Assembly (NCBI RefSeq): GCF_020809045.1
Contig: NZ_CP078079.1
Location: 3,286,001 to 3,350,000, forward strand
DNA from: Pseudarthrobacter sp. L1SW
GTDB lineage: Bacteria; Actinomycetota; Actinomycetes; Actinomycetales; Micrococcaceae
Reading direction: 5' to 3'
Length of the DNA: 64,000 nucleotides
Shown: positions 6,624 to 14,773 of the stretch, one piece after another
Numbering within the stretch: the first letter of the stretch is position 1
Layout: each line of letters opens with the position of its first letter
The notes under the pieces: generated by a model
What the model was told of the DNA's origin: nothing
The model's input: the letters and a program-made list of their open reading frames with translations, nothing else
Databases searched by the model: none
Program-made: the position numbers and the translations under genes

Positions 6624-7439
6624 ATGACCGGTGTCCGCCCCCGTCTCCTGGCCTGGCTCGTTGTCCTGGCCGCTTTCCTCGGGGCCTGCACGCCCGCCGT
6701 CGGCATTGACGACGCCGTTACCGGGCAAGCGGTCCCGGCCTCCTCGGCGCCGGCATCAGCGAGTCCCGCCGCCCCGCCGTCGTCACCAGCGCCTCCTGCC
6801 GTGCCTCCACCGCTTGTCGCGCCGCCGCCCGTTCCCGAGCCGTTCGCCCTCAACCTCTACCAGGAGGGCGACTTCGTGCCGCAGTACACCTTTGACTGGT
6901 GCGTGGCGGCGAGCATCCAGATGGCCCACAACCTCATTGACGACACGGGTGGCGGCACGTGGGCGGACTCCACGCAGCAGGGCGAACTGTGGGAGATGGC
7001 CCGGGCCCGGTCGTCCAACTCGTTCAATGGCGCCAACCCGCTCGGGTGGGCGCAGGTGCTGACGGAGGTTGGCATGGGGCCATACACGGTGGTCAGCATC
7101 GCCGATTACGGTACGGCGCTCCAGACGGCGGCACGCGCCATTGCCGAGACAGGCCGCCCGGTGGGACTGGTCATGTGGCGCGGGCGCCATGCGTGGGTGA
7201 TGAGCGGGTTCGAATCGATCGGTGATCCCGCCCGGTTCCAGGACTTCGCAGTCACTGGCGTTCGCGTCCAGGACCCGCTCTACCCGCACGGCAGCGGCCA
7301 GTGGGGCCCGTCACCCGCACCCAACAGCCTGCTCACCCCCGAAGAGCTGGCCACGCAGTTCGTGGTCCGCGAGCCGCGGCGCTGGAGCAGCGAGCTGCCG
7401 GCCGGCTACCTGATGGTGCTGCCTGTAGCCGGAGCCTGA
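6624..7439 (+). CDS. Secreted lipoprotein with C39-like cysteine peptidase domain
   Basis: 271 aa. A signal peptide ends in the lipobox LGAC with Cys22. A Pro/Ala/Ser-rich linker spans about residues 38-72. The rest is a papain-like domain with Cys93 in FDWCVAAS, His189 in GRHAWVMSGF and Asp217 in RVQDPLYP, the order expected of a C39-like catalytic triad. It is anchored outside the membrane and may cleave or bind peptides; the substrate is unknown. TAGACT at 6613-6618 lies five bases before the ATG, so the start is probably leaderless. Confidence 0.75.
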   Translation: MTGVRPRLLAWLVVLAAFLGACTPAVGIDDAVTGQAVPASSAPASASPAAPPSSPAPPAVPPPLVAPPPVPEPFALNLYQEGDFVPQYTFDWCVAASIQMAHNLIDDTGGGTWADSTQQGELWEMARARSSNSFNGANPLGWAQVLTEVGMGPYTVVSIADYGTALQTAARAIAETGRPVGLVMWRGRHAWVMSGFESIGDPARFQDFAVTGVRVQDPLYPHGSGQWGPSPAPNSLLTPEELATQFVVREPRRWSSELPAGYLMVLPVAGA

Positions 7440-7741
7440 AGGCGTGGGCAGGCATCGTCGATCAACAGCCGGGCAAGCCTGACCGCGCGCTGGCCGAAGG
7501 TGGCACCGTCAAGGACGGCAGCGGTGGCATATGCGCCGTTAAGGACGATGAGGAGTTCGTCGGCGAGCTGGTTGGGATCCGTGGCACCTGCGTCGGCGGC
7601 GAGCACCCCGAAAACAGCCATCAATTTGCCGGCCGCAGTGGCGGGCTCCTCCGCTGCCTGCCGCATGCGGGCGAACCAGGCGTCCGCGCGCCCTTGCACG
7701 TAGGCCGTGGCAAGGGCGTCCTTCGTGGGGAACTGTCGGTA
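7406..7741 (-). pseudogene. TetR-family regulator remnant
   Basis: The frame reads YRQFPTKDALATAYV, the end of a TetR helix-turn-helix domain. It then goes quickly to ADELLIVLNGAYATAAVLDG and RLARLLIDDAC, the C-terminal ligand domain. The N-terminal DNA-binding helices are missing and about 50-60 residues are lost inside. It overlaps the 3' end of the lipoprotein gene. Position beside the SDR gene suggests it once regulated that gene. No start codon can be assigned. Confidence 0.7.
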
Positions 7742-7857
7742 GCTCCTGCCCGTGTGGCTCCGCCTCTGGGGCGTGCTCGGCACGCCTGCCTTCAACTTCA
7801 AAATCGTGCGCTGACCCCGGGACACTTGGCAGGACAAAGCCAGAGGAGGCGAGGACA

Positions 7858-8712
7858 ATGACTTCCATGAACGGGACCGTGGCACTGGTGACAGGGGCGG
7901 GAAGCGGCCTGGGACAAGCTGTTGCAACCGGCCTTGCACGCCAAGGCGCCCGGGTGGTGGTGGTGGGCCGTTCCACGGCCCGGGCGGAGGAAGCGATGGA
8001 AGCCATCCGCGCCCTCGCCCCCTCAGCCATGCTGGAGCCGTTGGCCTGTGACCTGTCCGTCCAGTCGTCGATACGTGCTGCGGCGGCCGGGTTCCTCTCA
8101 CGCCATGACCGGCTCGACGTGCTGGTCAACGCCGCGGGCGTCTTCCGAAAGGAGCGCCAGGTGACCCCCGACGGGCTCGAACTGACATTCGCCACCAACG
8201 TGATGGCCTACTTCCTGCTGACCAGCTTGCTGCTGGACGCCCTCAAGAACGCCGCCCTGGCAGGTGGAAGCGCCCGGATTGTGAATGTTGCGTCCAAGTA
8301 CGGCAACACCAGGCTCCACTTCGACGACCTTCAGACGGCCAAAGGCAAGTACAGCTACCTGCGGTCCACGCCGCCCACTATGCTCGCACGGGTCCTCCTC
8401 ACCCAGGAGTTCGCTGAGCGCCTTGAGGGCTCCGGAGTGGTGGCGAATGCGGTCCACCCCGGACTGGTCAAGAACACCTCGTTGCTGCAGGACGTCGGCG
8501 GCCCCTTCCGCTGGATCACCAACACTTTCGGCGCGCCCGCCGAAAAGGGGGCAGACACAGCGCTCTGGCTCGCCACTGCACCGGAAACAGCGGTACTCTC
8601 CGGAAAGCTCTGGGCAAAGCGCAAGGAGCTCCCCACCCCCGGCATGGGAGCGGATCCCCACGCCCGCAAGCGCCTGTGGGAGGCGTGCGCGGACCTTGCC
8701 CACGCCCGGTGA
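7858..8712 (+). CDS. Short-chain dehydrogenase-like protein with altered active site
   Basis: 284-aa Rossmann-fold protein. The nucleotide motif TGAGSGLG (residues 12-19), NAAG at 91-94 and VNVAS with Ser146 are intact. It aligns with retinol-dehydrogenase-type SDRs through HFDDLQ and LLTQEFAERL. Where that family has YxxSK, this protein has Thr171, Thr174 and Met175, so the catalytic Tyr and Lys are both gone. It may bind nucleotide without normal catalysis or be decaying. AGGAGG lies eight bases before the ATG. The adjacent TetR gene is already a relic. Confidence 0.75.
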   Translation: MTSMNGTVALVTGAGSGLGQAVATGLARQGARVVVVGRSTARAEEAMEAIRALAPSAMLEPLACDLSVQSSIRAAAAGFLSRHDRLDVLVNAAGVFRKERQVTPDGLELTFATNVMAYFLLTSLLLDALKNAALAGGSARIVNVASKYGNTRLHFDDLQTAKGKYSYLRSTPPTMLARVLLTQEFAERLEGSGVVANAVHPGLVKNTSLLQDVGGPFRWITNTFGAPAEKGADTALWLATAPETAVLSGKLWAKRKELPTPGMGADPHARKRLWEACADLAHAR

Positions 8713-8854
8713 ACAGCTGAAGCGCGTGGTCCCCAAAGTCCTCACCGTCCAGCGAACCCCAATGCTCCAGGCCCCGCCGTCCCCGCCAACGCACAGCCGC
8801 CCTTCCGCCACCCATCGCGCAACGTCGCCGGCCCGGCGGGTAATCGTTTTCCAT

Positions 8855-9058
8855 CTAGGGCTTCCGGGTGGCTGCCTTGGTCAGACCCTGGTGGAAGACT
8901 TTGGTTATGGAAGCGGTTTTGGGCACTGCCGGCCGGAAGCTGGTCCGCCGGGACGGCGTCGCGGTCCACAGAAATGACCTGGTGACCCTTCCCTGCAAGC
9001 CCGGCAACGACACTGCGCCCAGCCGGCCGGAGCCGCCGGTGACGAAGATCCTGCTCAT
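8855..9058 (-). pseudogene. NAD-dependent epimerase N-terminal remnant
   Basis: From ATG 9058 the frame reads MSRIFVTGGSGRLG, a clear GxxGxxG nucleotide-binding start. It then loses homology; the neighbouring frame carries the continuation VDRDAVPADQLPAG around 8960-8925. So a frameshift splits the fold within 30 residues and no C-terminal domain follows. It begins 27 bp after the Gfo/Idh gene stop, on the same strand, so it was probably the next gene of that operon. The 142 bp from 8713 to 8854 show nothing. Confidence 0.7.
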
Positions 9059-9085
9059 TGTTGTTCCTTCAGGTTCTGGGGCCGG

Positions 9086-10537
9086 TCACTTGCCACGGCG
9101 GAGGTCGACGCCGAGATCCAGGTCCTCGATGCGTACGGGCAGGGAGGACTCAAGGGAGCGGTTGCCGGCGATGCCGACCGAAACGGAGCGCAGTCCGTCC
9201 AGGTACCCCGAGGGACGGCCCAGCGGGTCCTCGGCCGGGCCGTTGAAGAGGTCGGAGAGGAGCAGGTCGTCGCCGCCGCCGTGGCCTCCCTCACCGTTAA
9301 CGATGGGCACCTCATATGCTGCTTCCCAGTGGCGCTGGACCACCAGGCGTTCACCGGTGCGGCGGATGGGGTCGTCTTCCTCGATGGGGGTGGCGCTGGG
9401 ATCCACCACGGTCTTTTTGTCCGTGCTAAGGACCGCGGCACGTTCCACGACCTCCAGCTCGGCGCGGCCTTCAGTGCCGTTGACCGCCACGCGGTAGCCC
9501 TCCCAGGGGCTGTGGGCGTTAAGGGAGTAGCTCAGGCGCGGGCCGCCCTGGTACTCCACCACCAGCGCAAGGTTGTCCTCGATGGTGATGCCTTCGGTGA
9601 AGACGTCCTGGTCGCGGCGGTAGCCGTCGAAATGTTCGTTGTCCAGGAACAGCGCCTTGAGCCGCTGGTCCTCCCTTAGGTCAAGCGCGAACGGATCCTT
9701 CTCGTGGGCCGGGGCATCGGCGTCGGGCGTTCCCCGTTCCGGCCGGGGGCCGAGGCCGCGCTCCGCTGCGTTCTTGTCGCCGTAGAACTTCAGCCCGCCT
9801 GAGGCGAAGACACGCTCGGGCACGTCATCGATCCACCAGTTGACCAGGTCGAAGTGGTGGGAGGCCTTGTGGATCAGCAGCCCGCCGGAGTTCTTCTTCT
9901 CCCGGTGCCAGCGGCGGAAGTAGTCCGCCCCGTGCGCGGTGTCCAGCACCCAGCTGAAGTCGATGGAAGTGACCTTGCCGATCACGCCGCTCTGGATGAC
10001 TTCCTTGAGCGCGCTGTTGCGGGGCGAGTAGCGGTAGTTGAAGGTGACCACCACGTTGCGGCCGGTCTCCTGCACTGCCTGGGTGACGCGGCGGCAGCCT
10101 TCGGCGTCAATGGTGAGGGGCTTTTCGACGACGACGTCGGCACCGGCGCGCAGTCCCTCCACGATGTAGTCTGCGTGCGTGTAGTCCGGCGTCGTGACGA
10201 TGACGCGGTCGATGTTGTTGGCCTGGATGAACGCGGTGAGGTCCGCCGGATCAAAGGAAGCGACGGGTCCCGGGGCACCGAGTTCCTGGATGAGCTGCTG
10301 GTAGAACTCCACGCGGCCGGGGTTCACGTCGGAAAACGCGATGAGTTCGGCGGTATCGGCGTGCCTGCCGAAGATGGCGCGGATGTACATCTCGGAGCGT
10401 CCGCCGGTCCCGATCAGGGCGATCCGGGCCCTGCCGCCCTGATGAGCGGAAGCGCCGGCGGCGGGAGCAGCCCCGATGCTCTCCGCGGACTCGGACCGGG
10501 CCCCTGAGGCAGAAGTCGACTCGGCTGTGTTGACCAT
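9086..10537 (-). CDS. Gfo/Idh/MocA family oxidoreductase
   Basis: 483 aa. A 36-residue Ser/Ala-rich N-terminal tail precedes the Rossmann motif ALIGTGGRSEMY. The family EKP motif (VVVEKPLTID) and the C-terminal substrate-domain His region IHKASHHFDLVNWW follow. These enzymes oxidise or epimerise sugars and cyclitols with NAD(P). AAGGGA five bases before ATG supports the start. It diverges from a LacI regulator, which probably controls it through the operator at 10616-10627. An epimerase relic lies downstream. The substrate is unknown. Confidence 0.85.
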   Translation of the reverse strand: MVNTAESTSASGARSESAESIGAAPAAGASAHQGGRARIALIGTGGRSEMYIRAIFGRHADTAELIAFSDVNPGRVEFYQQLIQELGAPGPVASFDPADLTAFIQANNIDRVIVTTPDYTHADYIVEGLRAGADVVVEKPLTIDAEGCRRVTQAVQETGRNVVVTFNYRYSPRNSALKEVIQSGVIGKVTSIDFSWVLDTAHGADYFRRWHREKKNSGGLLIHKASHHFDLVNWWIDDVPERVFASGGLKFYGDKNAAERGLGPRPERGTPDADAPAHEKDPFALDLREDQRLKALFLDNEHFDGYRRDQDVFTEGITIEDNLALVVEYQGGPRLSYSLNAHSPWEGYRVAVNGTEGRAELEVVERAAVLSTDKKTVVDPSATPIEEDDPIRRTGERLVVQRHWEAAYEVPIVNGEGGHGGGDDLLLSDLFNGPAEDPLGRPSGYLDGLRSVSVGIAGNRSLESSLPVRIEDLDLGVDLRRGK

Positions 10538-10615
10538 GAGGGTCCCTTTCGAAGGCTTAAGACCGGCCCGCTGGGCCGTTGTTCCGTGAAGATCGGCGGA
10601 ATCGGGAACGGGAGA

Positions 10616-10627
10616 GAAATCGGTTTC
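10616..10627. promoter_or_regulatory. Candidate LacI-type operator
   Basis: GAAATCGGTTTC has the GAAAnCGnTTTC form with the central CG typical of LacI-family operators. It lies in the 218-bp gap between the divergent oxidoreductase and LacI genes. A TTATAT hexamer follows at about 10636-10641. Confidence 0.55.
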
Positions 10628-10755
10628 CCATCCCGTTATATGCTGTCACTCACTGCATGATTTGACGAGAACGTCGACACGGAGTTGGCCGGGTCCCCCT
10701 GCCAGCGGAACTGCGCCCAGGCCTGCCGGCTCCGACGCAAAGGAAGGGGCCAGCC

Positions 10756-11790
10756 ATGGTCAGGAAATCGGCTTCCGGCCGGATCGGCATCGCGGATGTT
10801 GCCGTGAAGGCGGGCGTCTCGCACGCCACGGTTTCGCGCGTCATGAACGGCAACTTCACTGTTGACCCTGAGATCGCTGCCCGAGTGAGGGCGGCTGCGG
10901 CTGAACTCAAGTACCAGCCCAACCCGGTGGGCCGAAGCCTGGCCCTCGGCAAGACCGACACCATCGGCATCGTGGTGCCGGACCTGGCCAACCCCACCTT
11001 CCAGGCCATCCTCCGTGGGCTGAGCCGTGCGGCGGCCGAGGACGGCTACCGTGTCCTGATCGCGGACTCCTTCGAAGTCTCCAGCGAGGAGTCAATCCTT
11101 GCGGGTGAAGCCCGCCGGCGCTGCGACGGCCTGGTCCTGTGCGCACCGCGCATGAGCGACGCCGAACTGGAGGAAATTGCCCCCTCACTGCGCCCGCTGG
11201 TGCTCATCAACCGCACCACGGCAGCCGCGGATGTCCCAAGCCTGGTGGTGGATTATGGCCAAGGCGTGCAGGCCATCGCCGAACATCTGGTGGAGCTCGG
11301 CCATACGCGCCTCGCCTTCCTGGCAGGGCCTCCCCGCAGTGCCTCCAACAACCTCAGGCTCCAAGGCCTGGAGGCGTTCAAGGCCGCCCACCCGCAGGTT
11401 GAGGTCACCATGCTCGAAGGAGGCTCCGATTTCGATACCGGCCATGGGGCAGTGGACGCGGTGCTGGATAGCGCCGCCACCGGGATCCTGGCGTTCAACG
11501 ACCTCGTTGCCATGGGCCTGATGAGCGGGCTGCACGAACGCGGCCTGGACGTCCCCGGCGACATCTCCGTCACCGGGTTCGATGACATCCCCTTTGCCCA
11601 ATACACGACGCCGGCGCTCACCACGGCAGCGGTTCCCATCACTGAGCTTGGGGCGCAGGCCTGGCACCAGCTGCGGGCCCTCATCCGCAACGAAGAAAGC
11701 CAGGCTCCCGGCAGCCGCTACCAGCCGCGGCTCGAAGTGCGGGCCAGCACAGGCCCGGCCAAAGCCGCCCGCACTGTGGTGCACGGCTGA
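10756..11790 (+). CDS. LacI-family transcriptional regulator
   Basis: 344 aa. The N-terminal LacI HTH is IGIADVAVKAGVSHATVSRV (residues 11-30), with the hinge-region PNPVGRSLALGKT. The periplasmic-binding-protein-like sugar domain follows, with IGIVVPDLANPTF and ISVTGFDDIPFAQY. AAGGAAGGGG precedes the ATG. It diverges from the Gfo/Idh oxidoreductase, suggesting local control by a sugar or polyol. The ligand cannot be read from sequence. Confidence 0.9.
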   Translation: MVRKSASGRIGIADVAVKAGVSHATVSRVMNGNFTVDPEIAARVRAAAAELKYQPNPVGRSLALGKTDTIGIVVPDLANPTFQAILRGLSRAAAEDGYRVLIADSFEVSSEESILAGEARRRCDGLVLCAPRMSDAELEEIAPSLRPLVLINRTTAAADVPSLVVDYGQGVQAIAEHLVELGHTRLAFLAGPPRSASNNLRLQGLEAFKAAHPQVEVTMLEGGSDFDTGHGAVDAVLDSAATGILAFNDLVAMGLMSGLHERGLDVPGDISVTGFDDIPFAQYTTPALTTAAVPITELGAQAWHQLRALIRNEESQAPGSRYQPRLEVRASTGPAKAARTVVHG

Positions 11791-11797
11791 CGCCCGT

Positions 11798-12505
11798 TCA
11801 CGGAGCCGGCCGGGCCTCCGCCGGATTCAGCCCCGCTTCCCTGTAGTACCCCTGGATGTGGGCAGCAACGAGCTTTGCCGCGCGTTCGCCGTCGTCATTC
11901 CTGATCGCCGCGAGGATGGCGCGGTGCTCCGATTTCAGCCGCGTGGCCGTGTCCTCCCAGTCGGGGAGGTTGGACGTGAGCTGCGCGGCATACCCCTGGA
12001 TGGATTCGCGCAGCGATCCCATCATGGCGCTCACTACTGCATTGCCGGCAGCGTCCGCCAGGGCAAGGTGGAAACGGACATCCAGGGCCAGGAAGTCGTC
12101 CACGGCGAGCCCCTCCTCGGCCATCTCGTCCAGCAGCGCGCCGGCCGTCGCCAGCTCCGGCGCATCTGGCCTGGCCTTGGACGCCGCCCATGACTCCAGG
12201 AGCACCCGGGTCTCCACGATGTCGGCTACCGGGAGGTGCTGGGTGGCAACGTGCAGCCGCAGGGCGGAGCCAAGGGCCGCCGTCGGATCCGAAATGACCA
12301 CGGTCCCCGCCTCCGGGCCAGAGCCGACCCCGGCCCGGACCACGCCCATGGCTTCAAGGATCCTGATCGCCTCGCGCACGGACGTTCGCGACACCTTCAG
12401 CTGTTCCGCCAGCGTGCGCTCAGCCGGGAGGCGGCCGCCCACGGTCAGCCTGCCCTCGGCAAGCTCTTCCTCGATCCATGACAAAACAAGCTGGTGCGTC
12501 CGCAT
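11798..12505 (-). CDS. FadR/FCD-type GntR regulator, LldR-like
   Basis: 235 aa. The winged-helix HTH includes LPAERTLAEQLKVSRTSVRE. The C-terminal FCD domain carries the metal-ligand pattern D...R.H (FLALDVRFHLALA) and a late His in LKSEHRAIL. It diverges from lldD and should repress it until L-lactate binds. I chose ATG 12505 over the upstream ATG 12538 because TACCAT (12517-12512) lies exactly six bases upstream. The longer start would place coding sequence over the operator. The lactate assignment rests on context and operator form. Confidence 0.8.
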   Translation of the reverse strand: MRTHQLVLSWIEEELAEGRLTVGGRLPAERTLAEQLKVSRTSVREAIRILEAMGVVRAGVGSGPEAGTVVISDPTAALGSALRLHVATQHLPVADIVETRVLLESWAASKARPDAPELATAGALLDEMAEEGLAVDDFLALDVRFHLALADAAGNAVVSAMMGSLRESIQGYAAQLTSNLPDWEDTATRLKSEHRAILAAIRNDDGERAAKLVAAHIQGYYREAGLNPAEARPAP

Positions 12506-12524
12506 AGGGAAATGGTACTTGATG

Positions 12525-12535
12525 TGGTTGGACCA
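12525..12535. promoter_or_regulatory. LldR-type operator O1
   Basis: TGGTTGGACCA matches the TnGTnnnACnA pattern reported for C. glutamicum LldR and related FCD regulators. It lies just upstream of the -10 box of the regulator gene, so it may give autoregulation. Confidence 0.7.
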
Positions 12536-12549
12536 CATGGCCTACAGTG

Positions 12550-12560
12550 TGGTTAGACCA
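12550..12560. promoter_or_regulatory. LldR-type operator O2
   Basis: TGGTTAGACCA, a second TnGTnnnACnA site 25 bp centre to centre from O1. It lies 45 bp before the lldD ATG, where a bound repressor would block the lldD promoter. Confidence 0.7.
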
Positions 12561-12604
12561 TAGGAGGTCCCGGACGCGGACCTGCCCGCCCAATGGAGGA
12601 CGCC

Positions 12605-13942
12605 ATGACCCACACCATCCAGCCCAATAACCCGGAAGCAACACCCGCCCCGGACGCGACTGACATTCCGGCCGCGCCGGCGCCGGCAACTGCACCGGCC
12701 GCCGCTGGTGTGCCGGCAGCGCTGAAGCGCCGCCTCCCGAAGTACTCGGACCTGGCACCGCTGATGCAGTTCAAGAAGCCAGGGTTCAGCAAGGAAGCCC
12801 GGCTCAAGCGGGCCAGCACCATCTGGGAGCTGCGGGACATCGCCAAGCGCCGCACCCCGCAGGCGCCCTTTGACTACACGGACGGCGCCGCCGAAGGCGA
12901 AATCACCCTCCGCCGTGCACGCGAGGCCTTCCTGGACATCGAATTCCGGCCCGGCATCCTGCGGAACGTCTCCGCGATCGACCTCAGCACCGAGATCCTG
13001 GGCAAGCCGTCCCGCCTGCCGGTGGGGATCGCGCCCACCGGCTTCACGCGGATGATGCAGTCCGAGGGCGAGTACGCCGGCTCCCAGGCAGCAGAGGCCG
13101 CCGGTATCCCCTACACCCTGTCCACCATGGGCACGGCCTCCATTGAAGACGTTGCCGCCGCCGCCCCGAACGGCCGCAACTGGTTCCAGCTGTACCTGTG
13201 GACGGACCGCGACCGCTCCCTGGAACTGATTGAGCGGGCCGCCAAGGCCGGCAACGATACCCTGATGGTCACTGTGGACACCGCCGTGGCCGGTGCCCGT
13301 CTCCGCGATGTCCGCAACGGCATGACCATCCCGCCGGCGCTGACCCTCAAGACGGTTCTCGATGCGTCCTACCGTCCCGCGTGGTGGTTCAACTTCCTCA
13401 CGCACGAGCCGCTGACCTTCGCTTCGCTCTCGCGGTACACCGGCACGGTGGCGGACCTGATCAACTCGATGTTCGATCCCACCCTCACCTTCGAGGACCT
13501 GGACTGGCTGCGCGAAACCTGGAAGGGCAACCTGGTGGTCAAGGGCATCCAGACCGTTGAGGACGCCCGCCGGGTTGTTGACCACGGCGCGGACGGCGTC
13601 ATCCTGTCCAACCACGGCGGCCGCCAGCTGGACCGGGCACCCATCCCCTTCCACCTGCTCCCCGAGGTCAAACAGGCGTTCACCGCGGACAACACCGATG
13701 CGGCGATCATGCTGGATACCGGCATCATGAGCGGCGCGGACATCGTGGCAGCCCTGGCCCTGGGCGCCGACTTCACGCTGATCGGCCGCGCCTACCTCTA
13801 CGGCCTGATGGCGGGCGGCCGGGCCGGAGTTGACCGCACGCTGCAGATCCTCGAGAAGGACATGGCCCGCACCATGGCGCTGCTGGGCGTCAGCAAGGTC
13901 TCGGAACTTACCCCGGACCACGTGCGGGTGCTCAACAAGTAG
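12605..13942 (+). CDS. lldD: FMN-dependent L-lactate dehydrogenase (alpha-hydroxy acid dehydrogenase)
   Basis: 445-aa FMN enzyme oxidising L-lactate to pyruvate, passing electrons to the quinone pool. An Ala/Pro-rich tail of about 40 residues precedes the TIM barrel. Marks are [12 protein letters not shown] (FMN site), [12 protein letters not shown], and SNHGGRQLD with the catalytic His, then [12 protein letters not shown] (phosphate binding). GGAGG five bases before ATG 12605 sets the start; the in-frame ATG at 12593 is less well placed. It diverges from an LldR-like repressor with two operators between them. Lactate is inferred from the family and context. Confidence 0.88.
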   Translation: MTHTIQPNNPEATPAPDATDIPAAPAPATAPAAAGVPAALKRRLPKYSDLAPLMQFKKPGFSKEARLKRASTIWELRDIAKRRTPQAPFDYTDGAAEGEITLRRAREAFLDIEFRPGILRNVSAIDLSTEILGKPSRLPVGIAPTGFTRMMQSEGEYAGSQAAEAAGIPYTLSTMGTASIEDVAAAAPNGRNWFQLYLWTDRDRSLELIERAAKAGNDTLMVTVDTAVAGARLRDVRNGMTIPPALTLKTVLDASYRPAWWFNFLTHEPLTFASLSRYTGTVADLINSMFDPTLTFEDLDWLRETWKGNLVVKGIQTVEDARRVVDHGADGVILSNHGGRQLDRAPIPFHLLPEVKQAFTADNTDAAIMLDTGIMSGADIVAALALGADFTLIGRAYLYGLMAGGRAGVDRTLQILEKDMARTMALLGVSKVSELTPDHVRVLNK

Positions 13943-13958
13943 GCGCCCGCCCAACTGA

Positions 13959-14006
13959 GTAGCGCTAAGTGTCGTTTTGACGGTTCAAAACGACACTTGG
14001 CGCTAC
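13959..14006. repeat. AAGTGTCGTT palindrome, copy B
   Basis: Arms 13959-13980 and 13985-14006 pair at 21 of 22 positions with a 4-nt loop (CGGT). The arm core is AGCGCTAAGTGTCGTTTTGA. It lies between the convergent lldD and ArsR-type genes and would form a very stable hairpin in either transcript. It is the best-preserved copy of the family in this window. Confidence 0.85.
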
Positions 14007-14023
14007 CTACTTGGGGTTGGCGG

Positions 14024-14617
14024 CTATTTCTTGCGGCCGAACTTGGGCAGGTTGGCCAGGAGGTCGGCTGCCTTGGTGGCGGCGCGGCCCACGGTCCGGC
14101 CGATCTGCTGGGGGACGCTGTCGTCACTCAGCGGCGCCGAGGTTCCGCCAGGAATCACGACGGCGGGACTCAGCTCTGCCCCGGCCGGCGCCAGGACTCC
14201 GGCGGACACGGCCTCGGCCGCCACTGCCCCGGCAGTAGCGGGCTCCTTGTGTGCGGCTGCCGCCTTTCGGGCCGGTGCGGGGGCAGCTTCAGGCTGCTGG
14301 CCTTCAGTGGCTGCGGCCGGGGCCGGGCTGGCTGCCGCTGCTGGCGCCGGCGCCGCCGAACCGACGTCGAGCGTTTCCAGCCAGCTGGCGATCCCCTCCA
14401 GCGGCTTACGGTTCAGCGCGTAGTAGCGCTTTTGGCCCTGTGCCCTCATGCTCACCAGCTGGGCCTCGCGAAGGACTTTGAGGTGCTTGGAGATAGTGGG
14501 CTGGCTGGCCGCCAGTTCCTCCACCAGTTCGCCCACGGCCTTGTCTCCGGAACGGAGGGAGACCAGGATGTCCCGCCGGGTCGATTCCGCTATGACGGCA
14601 AATACGTCGTCTGTCAC
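14024..14617 (-). CDS. ArsR-type winged-helix regulator with long Ala/Pro-rich tail
   Basis: 197 aa. Residues about 1-80 are an ArsR/SmtB-like domain: VFAVIAESTRRDIL, then ELAASQPTISKHLKVL as recognition helix, then RYYALNRKPL. No metal-binding Cys pair is present. The remaining ~115 residues are Ala/Pro-rich and probably disordered, ending in the basic LANLPKFGRKK. GTG 14617 is chosen because GGAGG sits five bases upstream; ATG 14620 would be too close. Targets are unknown. Confidence 0.75.
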   Translation of the reverse strand: MTDDVFAVIAESTRRDILVSLRSGDKAVGELVEELAASQPTISKHLKVLREAQLVSMRAQGQKRYYALNRKPLEGIASWLETLDVGSAAPAPAAAASPAPAAATEGQQPEAAPAPARKAAAAHKEPATAGAVAAEAVSAGVLAPAGAELSPAVVIPGGTSAPLSDDSVPQQIGRTVGRAATKAADLLANLPKFGRKK

Positions 14618-14773
14618 CATGCCTCCCACCCTAGCGACATATACGCCGAAAGGCATCAACTATTTCGGCCGGTATCGGTCCCATTGCCCAGGTTTCGCGG
14701 CAGTGCTAGAACGGTGTCACTGCTGCCCAAATATCCCGGCAGCGGCCACACTGGCCTAGAGGGGTGGGTGGTG

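Noticed and set aside
12542..13954. 470-codon open frame antisense to lldD
   Set aside because: Shadow frame covering the whole of lldD and its operators.
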